Below the pieces are notes generated by a model, which worked only from the letters and a program-made list of their open reading frames with translations, had not been told where the DNA came from and made no database searches. Positions 1 to 13,147 of a stretch of DNA of 64,000 nt are shown here, piece by piece; the first letter of the stretch is position 1, and every line of letters starts with the position of its first letter. The stretch spans positions 1,054,001-1,118,000 of the forward strand of contig OZ176054.1 of assembly GCA_964247055.1 (NCBI GenBank), read 5' to 3'. The DNA is from Paragordius varius. Its lineage: Eukaryota; Nematomorpha. Both the position numbers and the translations under genes were made by a program.

Positions 1-636
1 ATGTACTTCTGCCATTCAACATCAATATTTGTGTGAAGTTACTTTCTCAGCTTAAACACACATTAAATCCCAATTGTGTTCAGCGATAAAAAATATTAAA
101 GCGGTCCTACGCCCAGCAGTTTTAATTACATCAAGATTTTTGTTATGCAATAAAAACAGGCAAATCCATCTCATTAAATTTGTAAAGTAAACTTTAATTT
201 AATAATTACCACGCAACTACTTGGATATATTCGAGAAAATTTAGATGGACAGAATCCACTTTTGTTTTTGAAACTATAATAAAAACTCTTTATAACATTT
301 TGAGCAAATTTCAATCTTATTTTTTGTTTCAAAACGAATTCTAAATTTAATATTTTAATAAGTATATGTATATTATTACCTAATAAATATATCATCAAAA
401 AATATTTATTTATTTTCTTTTATATTTGTTGGAATCGTTAAGAAACTCTCAATCATAAATGGGGTCGGGAATTACAAAAGTTTAAGAAGCCCTGCTATAT
501 AGCAAAAATTGTCCATCTAATACGGTTAACTTTTTTCGATTGTGGCTTGTAATTAAAAAAACATTTTACATCTAAGCAAGCGCCCCTTATCTTTTTAAAA
601 ATTATTAGTGATAGAAATAGCGCTAAAATGAATTGC
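1..636. other. 3' flank of the 1458-aa gene; no gene seen
   Basis: AT-rich DNA. AATAAA on the minus strand near 403-412, about 230 nt past the stop codon, may end the transcript. An alternative 18-nt intron directly at the stop would add a few residues, but plain read-through to TAA is simpler. Confidence 0.4.
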
Positions 637-3600
637 TTACTGAGCCTGACGTTGGCCATAATGGGGTCTGTTGGTTCGACTAATGATGACATTGTTTGGG
701 GGAGGTGTAGTAACAACTGTACTTGAATTGGTATGATTAGAGTTTAAATCTATAAAAAGGTTGATAAGAAATATTTTAAAGTTGCAAATTAGATTTCTTA
801 CTCGGTTGAGGCATTGTGTGTTCCCCCCCATCTTCACTTTCAACAGAATTATTTTCTTGACTTAAATCGTCTTCCATTCCGTTCTCTTCGACTGAGGAAA
901 CTTCGCCAATATTTTCTTCATGTTCGCTAATGTGAACAATGTTAGGGTTATCAACACAACTATTCAAAAAAGAAAAATTAATATTCATTAATATAGAATA
1001 CGGATTATGTACTAATGAGAGACATACCTGGGAAAAGGGGTGCGAGATTGTGTCTGACATTGATCTAAACATAAATGTTTATTCCTTATTTTTATCAATA
1101 ATAATGTACATTCAAACCTCTTTTTGTGCGGACTTTTTTCTAAATTAACTCTTTTTTATTCCTGAGGTATAATTTGAATATTTTCATTTTTTGTGACACG
1201 TATTTTTTGGTTATTTTTCCTACTTTTTTTATGATATATTCGTCTGCTATTATAATATAACCATTGTATTAACTAATATTTGTTTTTACAGTGTGACTTT
1301 ATTTTTGAAAATACTAATGAGTTACAATCAAGTATATTTAGTTATGTTTTTCAGTATAAATAAATAATTCCAAAATGAAAAATTATTTAAAAAATGTTGA
1401 GAGGATTTTCAATATCCCTAAAATTTAAACGCTTATATGGTAATTAGAGTTATACAGAAATTAAAAAAGCACGATACTCAAATAATAATAACTAATACAA
1501 CTTGAAATAATCTAAGCTAAAACTGTTACATGCAATCTGGCGGCAAAGAGGGTGAGAGGTGCTTTTCTTGTCTTATTTTCATATATATGAAATGTTTTGT
1601 GTGCGGATTTTATTCGCATAAAAAGTTTTTTTCATTTTTTGCTCGCGAGTTAACATAATATATCTAGAAAATGACTTTTACGATCCCTTGTACGCACAAA
1701 AAAAGATTTTACTCTAAATCAAAATGCCCATACTATGCAAAAGAGGAAATTGTTTAGAATGTGTTATTGTTGTTGTATCCATGAGGGTCTTGTAATATTC
1801 AGCGAGATCGCGATGATTTTCCCAGATTTGATTCAAATTGGAACGAACGATTTTTTCGGCCTCTCTTTCGTTAATCAAATGCGTGGCTGACTTCAGAGCA
1901 TTCGGTTTCAATAAAAGCGGTTCACTCAAAATATCCAAGGGTGGTACATTATAAAATATCCAATTGTTTAGCGCCTTACAAATATAATAAATATACCTAT
2001 ATATCAATCAGCTTCGAAACTCATTAATAATTTTAAGGTATGAGTATTAATTCATGAATGGACTATTTGATATTAATTAACGTTTTAAAAAACAATAAAG
2101 TTGCTTTAAAGCGGTTTTTTAAATTTAACATTATAGTTTTATCTATTGAATAGTAAAGTCATGTGGAATATGGAAAATAAAAATTAAATATTTTTTATCT
2201 ATCCGCAATTTTTGCCAAATTTCCAGCATAAAATATATTAAATAAATTTACGGTTTCTTGATTAAAATATGAAGTTACCCAATAGTTTATATTAAACAAT
2301 CCTAATATATGTAGGCTATACGGAAAAAACACTTTGAAGTCCCTTCTTTTTAAACTTTACTGTAAGTGGACTAAATTTTGTGTCGCCTAAAAATTAAGTA
2401 TTATAAATATTTTACCTCGATCAATCCAATCTTTGTCTGCGGACTGCTGCAGGTTAATTCATCCACAGGACAAAACTCTAATGCATGGGAAACGGCATTG
2501 TGAAAGTAGGGCCAATATATATCTGAATGAATTTATATAAATAAATAGGTTATAGCGACATCAGTTCATTGCAGCTGTTGATTTATTAAACTAAACTGGT
2601 CATATTTTGTAAAGGATGACACCGTAAAAACGCAAAATTTAACTTAGAATATCCTTATGACTAATATTAATTTGAATGGGCATGGAATTTATAAAAACTA
2701 TACTTGATCATACTATTTTCGCAAGTATTACACTGTAATGGTTTTAACATATAAAAGGCAAAATATAAATGCGCAAAATTAGTATACGGACAAAATGTAA
2801 AAATATAAACACATATATTTTTTTCAAAAACTGCTGTACTTTTTAAACTAGTTTTTAATTAAATTACTCATTGTTTTAAATTGCAAAGTATGAATAGTTT
2901 TGATTAACCTTAACATGAAAAAAAATATATACCAAGGTATATTTCTGAAGACGAGGGCGGTCCGTTTCCCAACTGCAGAGACTCAGGGGCAAAAAGAGAG
3001 AAATAAGAATTATCCGCCATCTCTGTCAGAGAAGAATTATCATTGTGTTGTTCATTGTTATTATCATTGGAATTGGAATCGAGATTGTTGAATTGCGTGA
3101 GGAGAGAAGCTAACAGTTTGGGGCGATCGGCAATCCTAACCATCTTTTCCAAACCCTTTCTTCTACAATCATTCAAAGCAAAAAGGTAAGCCAAAGTAGT
3201 GAATATTGACAGAAACTACCATGTTTAAAAATGTATATTGATGTATATATTGATTACAAAAGCAGAAAACACCCATAAGAGCGTTCATTGAGTATACCAC
3301 CCTCGCAATAGTGCCTTTTAGCATTAAGCTTTATTTTGCAAGCTCTCTCTATATTGTGTCCATTTACCTCTTTTTCTAGCTATATCACTGACTTTCGTTT
3401 TTGCGATATAATGAGAAACTTTCCTTTCAATGTGGTTAAATTAATGTAGTCTATGTTTTATATTGTTTTTGCTATGGTTTTAACATAAGTGTTCCACTAT
3501 AACTATTTTAACCCTGTTCATCCAAGAATTTTCATTTCTGTAATTGCTTTCTTCGAATTTTATGCGGCCTCCGTATGTGAATTATAAATTTAATTTTGTA

Positions 3601-6600
3601 AAGTGTGTATATCTAGCTTTCCCTATCATATTGATATTTCTGATGCACACACTCAATTTTCTTCCAATTTACTCAAATGCTTTTCCTAGTTAACATTGAC
3701 AGAACTATATATTAAAACTTAACCTTGCCCCTAAATATTTGCACATTTTATTACCCTTCATGAGCCTACCCGCATCAATCTCCAATTCATATTGTTCAGC
3801 CTTAAAGCTGATATATTCTTTTTTTGTGCTTTTTTGACTTTCCTAACGCATTAATAATTTTATAACAAAATGTTGCAAAAGTTAAAACCAATTAAACATT
3901 ACAGACTTATTGAAGTAATATAGTATAAAACAAAACGAAGAATCATTTACATAATAAGGAATGTATGTATATCCATAATTTTCAGTATATTTTTATCACA
4001 GCAAAACTATCAACAAATATTAGACATATTAGACAACAATACATTTCCTAGATTTAAATAAAATTCAAGTTAGTAATTTAAATCACAATCTTTATATGCA
4101 TAAATTATAAACTTGTGTTGTACTCCCCTTTGAGAAGGTAAAGGCATGGTAGAATCTGAGATATTAAGCATAAGTCTGACTTGTCCGCTCAATTCAATCG
4201 GTTCCATCACAATCAGAGATCTGCAATCCAATTTTCGGGAATGAATCTTTAAAGCACCTCTAATTAAGCAATGGAAAAAATAATCTAAAAACATAGATAT
4301 CAATCGAAAATCAAAGATGTTTATGCGCACAATATAATGAAAACGTCAATTATATATTTTTTTATATAGCTATTATTAGAAAACATAGCCCCTGATTTCA
4401 CATCTATATGATTAATTATATAAAAATTTGATCAAATTTTATATTATAGCCCCTTTGTAGGTAATATAAACGCAATTAAATCCGTATACTTTGCCCATGG
4501 AAGTGATAGAATATTGGGTATAGCTCTTAGCAAACGCAATTGGAGATGTTTATTAAGGCTGTTTCGTTCAAGTCTTTCATTGTATTCCCTTCGACTCAGC
4601 CAAAGGGCTCGAGGACTCGAATGATTCATAAGTTGAGATATTATGGCAAGACTACTGCTATCGTTGCAACATTCAGAATAGAACAGAAGACTACTTTTCG
4701 TTTCATTTTTAACTTCAAAAGGCCAAGATACGCTGGAAAATAGTTGGGCTCCATCATGTAACTTCTGCAGAACACACACATACTTATAGGGCAAAAATTG
4801 AAATTATACGGACAACAAAACTCAAAAGCATAAGGACAAATTTGAAAAATTAAAAAATTACAGTGGTCTTTTAGAAAAAAATTTGTCTTTATTTACGTTT
4901 TATCTGTGTAATCAATTTTTACTATATTTTAACAAAGCATAATTATTAGAAATATTAATTGCTTGCCCCTTATAAGATTCGTTTCTAATAGCAAATCTTA
5001 AAGTAAATTAAGTTAAATTATTTATCTCGTATAATGACCGCGGGTTTATAGATATGCTGATATAATCAGACACATCTTCATTCAATATGTGTAAAAAGTC
5101 CTATTAAATTACAATCTTTTGGGTATTTTCTCGTAACGAGCCAAAAAAATGAAAAAAAATTTAACTGAATATTAATTATAAAAATCAATTTTATTTTTTA
5201 CAAAAAAAAGATGATGCGAATATCCCATGTATTTCATACACTTTTTATATTGTAATTGATTCAATAATTAATAACTCAAAGGAGATTAATACTAGTTGGA
5301 TATTTTTGTAAAAAAATATTTATAAAATATTAAACTGAATTAATTTAAATCAAAAAGGTATAAAAACTTTTTTCCAATCTTCGGCAAAGGATTTGGTAGG
5401 AGAATAGGGGATATTCTGTAACCCTATTACATCGATGTGGTATCTCTCATATTCTATCGTCATATTACCAAAGGAATGAGTATGCATTAACAAAAAAAAA
5501 ATTGAAAATATACGGACAAAACGTAAAAAAATAAAGACAAAAATTTTTTAACTCATACCGTTATACTCTAATATTTGACATATGTTATATATAAGTTATT
5601 TTTTTAAGTTGCAAAGTATATTATGAGAATTAGAAACACACAATTAATTATATATTTTACAATTAATTATAAATATCAAAGTTTAAAAATGTAGTTGTCT
5701 TTTATGAAATAAATTGTTTTTATATTTATAAATTTCTGTATATTTTTTACTGTAAAATAAAATTAATCCAAACCCTTTTCTTTTTCCTGGCAACATTTTG
5801 CTACAATTTCATTATCTAGGGGAGATAACGGAATGGATTGTTTAATTTTCTAAATCAATCACATAGGATATGTTAAAATAATATAATCACTGTTGAATTC
5901 AAATATAGTGCACATCATAAAAAGTAAATGTTTAATACTTATTTGCAAGTCCTTAACTTCAGGATTTAACCTATAGTAGGGGTTGTAAATTTCAATTAAA
6001 ATAAATCATATTTATAAATCACAAGGAACACATAATGCGGTATTATTCAAAAAAATATTTTTATTTTTCTTTGAAAACATTGCTAAAAATTAAAATTTTT
6101 GGCTTAAACAATATGTGTAATAAAAGTTATTACATAGTTAATGGTGTCTCTGATGATGTTCAACAAACTAACAATGTACATATTGCCCGAAATACAGTTA
6201 GCCGAGTTATTAAATGTGTTCGTGAAATTTTTCGGTTCCCAACATATTTCAGAACATTCAGATTGGATGTTGTTTTGAATTTCTTTTGGACAATATAACC
6301 GTTTCCACACAACACTCTTCATAATATGATCAAGGATATAACCATATTCCTCTGTTTTAAGAAAAAATTGGAATTAGCGAAACGCTATTGTTTAATTGAA
6401 CTTTTAGATAAGTACCATTTACAATTCTTCAAATTAACTCTAAACTAATTTAAGTGCTTTTTAAAATTAAAAATTATTTATTTTACATTTTAAAATAATA
6501 TTTTTAAATAATAATATTTTCTTTAAAATAAATATGAATATAAAGATATATTCCATATAAGTCATGAGTTATATCCAGACAAAACATAATTTATTTTTAG

Positions 6601-9600
6601 GGTGAATTTGAATTGTTTAAGAGTGAATTTGAATTGTTCAGGAGTGAAATTAAATTGTTCAAGGGTGTTGAATTGTTTAAGGGTGATTTAAATTCCAAAT
6701 GGTATATAAAACAATGAGTTTTTTATGAAAAGAACCAACAAATAAAAAAGCCTTAAAAATAGTTATTTTCAAAACATAAAAAATTTTTAATGTAAATCAT
6801 TTTATACGAACCACATTTAAAATAAAATTAATACTAAGAGAGTCTCGGAGTTGAAAATCAGAATCTTGATTAGACAATAGGATATTCACAATATTTTGCG
6901 TTGAGATCATAATTTGTAATTGAATTGGTTGTATGATGGGATCGCATGTATCAAGGCGCAAAGATAGGATCTATTTTAAAACAAAATTTTAACAAACTTA
7001 TCATAAATATATGGTTTGAAATGTATGGTTGATAAAACTCCACTCTTTTAGCTGTATCTTTAAAATATAATTAACTAATTTTTTACATTTAATTTTTTAC
7101 ATCATGACTTTATTTAAGAAAAATTAGTTATTACTTGATAGTAGGCGTCAAATACTTCTCCAAAAAAAGAATTGCATTTGAGTTTCTTTGCTTCTTCGCA
7201 ACTTGCATCAAAAATGTTGGGCGAATTCGAAAAGCTAAATTTCTCACAAATCCCCAAAACTTCATGAATAATTCCATAAAAATCTTCCAAGTAATTTACC
7301 AAATTCTATATTATAAAATAATTTTACCTTTTCTAAAATATTTTTAAATAAAAAAAACATAAGCCTTTCGTAAATATTTAAAAAAAATTGCATAACCTTT
7401 GGGTCATTTGATATATTTTCAAATTCATATTTAAGCCATTTGAATTTTATTTGAGATATGACATGGTTAATTTCTTTGATAATTTCAATTTCATTTTGAA
7501 GTTTCTTTGTTTGGTATAACTGATGGCACACCTCGAACCAAGTATTAACTATAACGCGAACCAATAAAACAAATTTTATAAAGAAAAATTGAAATTATAC
7601 GGACAAAACTTAAAAATGTAAAGACAAATATATTTTCCAAAAGACAATGATAATTTTTAAATATTTCTTTTTTTAAATATTACTCATTGTTTGAAATAGT
7701 AAAATGTGTTATAGAGATGTAAATTAACATTATCAATTTATATATTAACCTTTAAGGGTTTTTTCTCCCAACGAGGAGGTAACCCTTTGAGTTCTACGCC
7801 ATAAGCATGGTACTGAGCATCTTCACAATAATAATTTAATAGCAAAATTGAGAGAATTACGCATTATTATACAATTTATTTGAAATTTAGCTAAAATGCG
7901 TATATAATAAAAATATTTTAATTTTCAACTTATATTGAAAAGTCTTTATCGAAAAAAATAATATGAATAGCTACCACATACCTTTCATTAATAACGTTGC
8001 CACCAAAATCGGTAATATTCTCAATAAAATTACGCACATGTTTAAACCTATGACAAAATTTATCAATCTAATCAAATATAAAGATCCCATACCCCAGAAC
8101 AAGCTACCTGATATACCATTTATAGTTCAAATTCATCCTTAAACAATTCAAGTTCACCCTTGAACAATTCAAATTCACCTTCGAACAATTTAAATTCACC
8201 CTAAAATAAATTATGTGTTTTTTAAGATTAAAAATTACCTATATTTTTTTATATTTTTAAAAAAAGAAACTTTGTATATAATCAAAATAATACTGAAAAA
8301 ATAATAAACTTTGCCATAAAAATATATTTAAGAATAATGATGAGTTGTATTAGACCGAAATTTCATAATTTATTTTTAAGGTGAATTTGAATTGTTCAAG
8401 GGTGAATTTGCATTGTTTGAAGGTGAATTTGAATTGTATATGGTATATTTACAAAGCCACATGTTCATGTGAAAACGCCTGTATAGGTGAAAGTTATAAA
8501 AGTATACTCAATACATCCAACTTATTAAACCGACTTTGGGTTTATTTAAACACGTTTGACACTTTATTGCTGACACCAAGGTCATGACAATTATAGAAAA
8601 CCCTAACAAGCGTCTCTCATACGCGAATCAACAGAAATTATGTAACAAAAAGTAACATTTATTAACAGGGACGATGGTCTAGTTCTGTGCCCTATTTAGA
8701 ATTTATACAAATACAATAGCAATATAACTTATATCAATCCATTGTTATTATCACACAATCCATTACACTTTTTATAATTTATTATTGTATTCCAGGATAC
8801 AATTTTGATGTTACTGGTTTTTTTCATCAATTACATATATCAAACTATATAAGCCACTCTATTCCGTTATAATTCATTTCATTTTTTACGAAAAAGACTT
8901 TTTAATAAAAGTCGAAAATTAAAATATATATATTTGTATGATATACGCATTTTAGCTTAATTTTAAATAAATTTAATAATTAAATAGCTTATATAGGAAG
9001 CATTAAGGTTTGAAAAGTTAAATTGTTTTTTGGAAAAAAAATATTTGTCTTTATATTTTTACGTTTCGTCCGTATAATTTTAATTTTTACTGTATTTAAA
9101 AAAATTCAAAATCTCTCGTTATTTTAAACATGGATATTGAATCAAATTTTAAATTTATAATAGGGATGGATGTTTTTAGTATACCTTTTTCTAAATGTAA
9201 TATGTTATTGAAACTTATAATGATAATAATAAACCGTGCCAAGAGTCAATCCTAGGAATTTTGAATGCGATAATTCCATTCTGATTCTCTTGTGGTAGAT
9301 TGATGAGTGATGGAAAAAGATGAAGATTAAATTTGTCCAAATTTGTGAAGCGAACGCCAATATAAAACCCAGTTCGGCTTAGTGTCATTCCTACATCAAC
9401 ATTTTCTGAGTGTGTTGTTTCATGCATACTTGTAGTGGAATTCGAATCATGAATCTATAAAAAAACAGTAAATATTAAAATATAAAGACAAATAACTTAA
9501 TAAATAAGACTACCACAATACTTTTTTTGGAATTGCATTTCATATCTTTAAAATTCTAGTTTTCTACATTACCTATATGCGTTTATTACCAATCTACGTC

Positions 9601-12263
9601 TCCATTCTTTTTTATTTGGCAACTCAAAATAATTTGACCCCTTTTCCAAAATCAGTAAATGCGAGTCTAAAAATATGGTTAATATTGCATAACATAGTAA
9701 AGTAATAACTACCCGTAAATGATCCTCCCTCCTTGATACTAAACAAGCACTATTGTTCAAAAAGTGGCGAATCTTTGAAATTTCATTACGATCATTAATA
9801 TTTTGTTTTTTCCATTTCTGTTCGCCATAATTTTCGTTGTTCTTGAAATCGAAATCTATGGTAAATATGATTAATTTTTTCTAAACAGTCTTAAAACAGA
9901 CATTTAAGATATAATAACCTTAAATTATCCGCTAAAAATCATATAATTAAAATAAAGAATACATAATTCATTGTGTTACCAATATTCTCTATTTCATATT
10001 TTAGAGTAAACAAAAATTTAATTGCAAAATATTACGATATAAAAAGTATAGTCTTTAAGAAAAAAATATTTGTCTTTATTTTACGCTTGTACAAGTTAAT
10101 GTAATTAAAAGATTAAGCCTATTAAAACAAACCTTAAAAAACTTAACATCTACGCGGACAATTTATTAAATATAAGAATACAACCTTCGGGTTTTATGAC
10201 ATTGTTTTGATTTGAGATGGGCGATAGTTGATAAATCTAATATATATTGCAATGTTAAATACATTATTATATTTTATATTTTAATAAATTATCGGAAAAC
10301 TTTTACTTTATCAGATCCCAAATATACATCTAAACAAAGACTGCGCTCAGAGTTACAATCAAGCAATTTAGTATTTAGGATTGCTAGTAGGCCTATACCT
10401 AATGCTTTAACTTCATATGATAGAAATCCATTTTTAAATCTATACAGGAAATTAATAATAATTAAAACTTACTGGATATCAAGATACTCTGCTGTTGTAT
10501 TATCGGATGAGTTTATTTCCGTATTTATTTCAGCACATAATAGAGATCTCAATTTTTTGTCCAGCGCAATTTTACACAAACTATGGGGGGGAGTTAATGT
10601 TTCAATATCATTACATTGCATTGTTCGTTGGAATAAAAAGTAATATTGGTTTTGGAGATCAGGGCCATTCATTTCAAACTAAAAACAAAATGAACAATCA
10701 TTAATAATTAGTAAAGTCGTTTTTTTAAGAATCAAACCTTTGTCATTTGATTTTGGTTAATGTTAATCGTTTCATAATCCAAAAGGGTATCGCTGTGATC
10801 TTTTTCTTGTTGCCAAATTAATTCGAGATAATGCGTTGGACATGTTAATTCTTCAATTAATGCATTTCTCTCACAAATTTTAGGTGAAGTTGTGGTGGTT
10901 TTGTTTTCAGACTCCAAATATTTGAACTAACGGTATAAAAAGAAAATTTATAAACGCAAAAAAATAAACGACCAATATAAGCCTAAAGGTAAACACTAAT
11001 TTTTGATTCTTAATTTAACTGAACATATTTATTGATTAGAATTGCGACACAGTGTATTACCAATGACATCGCTAATCCTTGTTTCGTACTCAAAACGCCA
11101 AGTTTAATTAAATATAGTTTTTTTATAATTTTTACTGTAAAACAAGTGTTATTGTCAATCGGTTTCTTGCGCGTATTCTGTCGACCGAAATATACGCCCT
11201 CTAAGAAAGCTCGCTCAGATGATGAAGCCAAATCTAGCGGACTGGGAATTACTGGACTCATGGTTATAGAAGAAGTTTCCAGTGAATTTATGTGTTGATG
11301 TAAAGAATTAAACATTGAAGGCGTTTTTCCACACAAAGGCAATCGTAAGTAAGGGTTAAATTGCTGAGAAATGCCACTATTTTGTTGTGTTAAAGAATCG
11401 ACCGAATAGTTGTGAGTGTTATCATTTGAGTTCTAAAATATATATATTATATTTTGATTTTTTAACATATTAAATATTAAAAATAAAGGTATTTTATAAT
11501 TACATTTCGAGTTTTGCGTTTTAAAACTTGGTGGGAAGGATTGGATAAAGTCGTTTCTTTTCGTTTGGACAGAAAAGGCCTGGGACTTGGTGTTTGTTTA
11601 AACGATTCGAAAAATCTGAAATTGGAAATAAAATTATATATATTCATTGATATTAATTTATTTATATAATAAAATTTCGTAGCTTAAAAACAACCTTTTT
11701 TTTATAACGATCTTTCACTATTTAAATATTTGATTAAAAAATGTATGTTACTGATTTGAATGTAAATTTTTATGCATTGTTCTAATGCAAGTTGATTCCA
11801 AAGGGGGCACTCTATGACCTTTTTTGATAACATTGTGTCCATCGTTTTTTTCCGGAATTTTTTGCAAAAAATATATTAAATTATAGGGGTTTGTTGGATA
11901 TTGATAATGATTAATCAATTCTTTAAAATTTTTTAGAGCATATATCTGATATCGGTGTGAGATCGAATCATAGGCCAGTATAATTGGGATGGATTTCGTA
12001 AAAATATTATAGTTAGTAGGCAATTTTAAAATGGCTAATATATTCAGATTAATTTTAATAGGCTTAAAGAAACAATCCAAACCGATTGATAAACGATAAT
12101 TACAACCAAGTTCGGAAGATTTCAACAAAATCTGCTTTGGAATTGACATGTTATGTTCAAGATAGTAATAGAAGCTAATTATTAATGATTTGTACTTGTC
12201 ATCGCCTAGGAAAATAATTTCCTCTCCAAAACAAAACTTTTTACTTGGATACCTCAAGCTCAT
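637..12263 (-). CDS. Unrecognised 1458-residue protein, 25 exons, apparently intact
   Basis: Exons on the minus strand: 11752-12263, 11504-11615, 11061-11432, 10738-10926, 10473-10678, 10307-10439, 10185-10236, 9590-9855, 9235-9454, 7982-8047, 7750-7820, 7328-7531, 7135-7305, 6835-6970, 6173-6351, 5774-5849, 5368-5453, 4472-4764, 4113-4259, 2933-3162, 2416-2522, 1734-1974, 1028-1064, 802-959, 637-749. All introns are GT-AG, every phase agrees, and the sum is 4377 nt including TAA. The ATG at 12263 is the first in its frame. Residues ~170-300 are Ser/Pro/Asn-rich; the middle is helical and hydrophobic; the C-terminus has an acidic stretch (HEENIGEVSSVEENGMEDD) and then a Thr/Pro/Asn tail. I could not assign a family. 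The first third gave a weak impression of anaphase-promoting complex subunit 1, but the later exons lack that protein's PC repeats, so I do not use the name. The 22-nt intron 7306-7327 and the 33-nt intron 10440-10472 are unusual. Some donor choices, for example the end of exon 9590-9855, are inferred from phase. Confidence 0.72.
2784..2840 (+). mobile_element. Mariner-like MITE fragment (TATACGGACAAAA family)
   Basis: Contains TATACGGACAAAATG and TAAAAATATAAACAC, the arm of the element seen complete at 47461-47740. It lies in the intron 2523-2932. Confidence 0.5.
4793..4926. mobile_element. Mariner-like MITE, short copy
   Basis: Starts AAAAATTGAAATTATACGGA and ends with the inverted form (...CAATTTTTACTATA). 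About 134 bp, the centre deleted relative to the 280-bp copy at 47461. Lies in the intron 4765-5367. Confidence 0.6.
5498..5754. mobile_element. Mariner-like MITE filling most of an intron
   Basis: Left arm AAAATTGAAAATATACGGAC, right arm ending TTTTTTACTGTA. It takes up ~257 of the 320 nt of intron 5454-5773, leaving ~63 nt, close to the small-intron size in this gene. Confidence 0.6.
6450..6707. mobile_element. MITE with GAATTTGAATTGTT subterminal repeats, right end only
   Basis: Four to five ~20-bp repeats of the type GAATTTGAATTGTTCAAGGG lead to a terminus AAATGGTATAT. The left array seen in the copies at 8111 and 56750 is missing. Lies in intron 6352-6834. Confidence 0.5.
7306..7327 (-). 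other. 22-nt intron in the 1458-aa gene
   Basis: Begins GTAAAATT and ends AATATAG, between ...NILEK and NLVNYLEDFY.... Its length is not divisible by three. Both flanking exons are long open frames that are joined only by removing it. Confidence 0.7.
7584..7749. mobile_element. Mariner-like MITE, left arm only
   Basis: AAAAATTGAAATTATACGGA and following ~160 bp match the left half of the 47461-47740 copy. It reaches to about the donor site of the exon 7750-7820, so most of intron 7532-7749 is MITE. A matching right half lies at 9000-9094, beyond two exons. Confidence 0.55.
8111..8448. mobile_element. MITE with inverted ends and subterminal minisatellite
   Basis: Left end ATATACCATTTATAG followed by three ~20-bp units (CAAATTCACCCTTGAACAAT type); right end has the same units inverted and closes with TATGGTATAT. 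Sits in the intron 8048-9234. Relatives at 6450-6707 and 56750-57045. Confidence 0.6.
9000..9094. mobile_element. Mariner-like MITE, right arm only
   Basis: AATATTTGTCTTTATATTTT and a final AATTTTTACTGTA, the right half of the family seen at 47461-47740. In intron 8048-9234. Confidence 0.5.
10050..10095. mobile_element. Mariner-like MITE, small right-arm remnant
   Basis: AAAAAAATATTTGTCTTTAT within intron 9856-10184; matches only the inner part of the right arm. Confidence 0.35.
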
Positions 12264-12458
12264 TTTTAAATTCAAATTACAACTGTTAGATGAGTGTTAT
12301 TTTGTTCATCGTGTGTTATGAAATCGGACATTTGGAAAAAACTAAGCAGTTAGTTTTAAAAAATTTAAGATAAATCTGGATAGTGTCTCTAAATATATAA
12401 TATAAAAATATCTACTTAATATGAGATGCAATTAATCAGAATATATTTTAAAATATTT

Positions 12459-13045
12459 TTAACACTGAGATACAACACACTTCATTTTAGTCCTTCGATT
12501 AAATTGGGGTAGTTGGATGCCCCAGGCCTGTTTAAAATTAAATTCTTTAAAAGGTATGGAAGCAATCGAAACCATGGCAAAATTTTGCACTTATATAACA
12601 TTAATAAACCGAGATATATAAAAAATTTTATTCAAAAATACTTGATATTACTTATTTTGAGCTAAAACTGAAAGGTAAAAATTTAGTCAACGTGACATGT
12701 GTCAAATTGTAAAATTAAAAAATAATACAAAATAAACCGCTTTTTCTATTTCTATCAATGTTAAATGTAATTTATATAAAAAATAAGCTTTGGTTTTACC
12801 CTTAAAATTAAATGAAGACGATATTTTGCAAAATTTTTGTAAAATAAAAATGGCGTCGAAGTAGTTTGAGATGGAACTTTTTTTTCAAAATAAATTTTTA
12901 TCAAGATATTTTGGCATATTTATATAATTATCAGGATAGAAGCAAATATTTAAATTAGGATCGTTTCCTTCAGTAGTTTTTTTAAAATTTTAATTTAAAT
13001 TTAGTCTGGGGTATTTAGATACCCCAATTTGAATCCAAGTGTTAA
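12459..13045 (+). mobile_element. TTAA-bounded non-autonomous element (piggyBac-like), copy 1
   Basis: Bounded by TTAA with inverted ends (TTAACACT... and ...AATCCAAGTGTTAA). Subterminal palindromes GGGGTATTTAGATACCCC and a variant near the left end. No coding capacity. The TTAA ends suggest piggyBac mobilisation, which is inference. An inverted second copy lies at 17841-18383; the pair brackets the hAT stack between them. Confidence 0.6.
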
Positions 13046-13147
13046 TAGTCTATGATAGTCAACATAAAATTTCAAAGGGTATTTAGGTATCCAGAAGAGG
13101 GTGTGACAGGCTTGCTTTTTCCACCATTAGGACGAGCTTACCGCCAC

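Noticed and set aside
9590-9855. A 46-nt intron inside this exon (GTAGTTATT...TTTTTAG)
   Set aside because: Removing it breaks the frame, while read-through is open and keeps the phase to the next exon.
10212-10643. 143-codon plus-strand frame
   Set aside because: It overlaps, on the opposite strand, two exons of the 1458-residue gene (10307-10439, 10473-10678) that are fixed by splice phase; it is a shadow.
637-12263. Naming the large gene as anaphase-promoting complex subunit 1
   Set aside because: Only faint, gapped resemblance in the first third (for example YLELIWQQE, RFTNLDKFNLHLFPSL). The conserved PC-repeat half of that protein is absent from the later exons.
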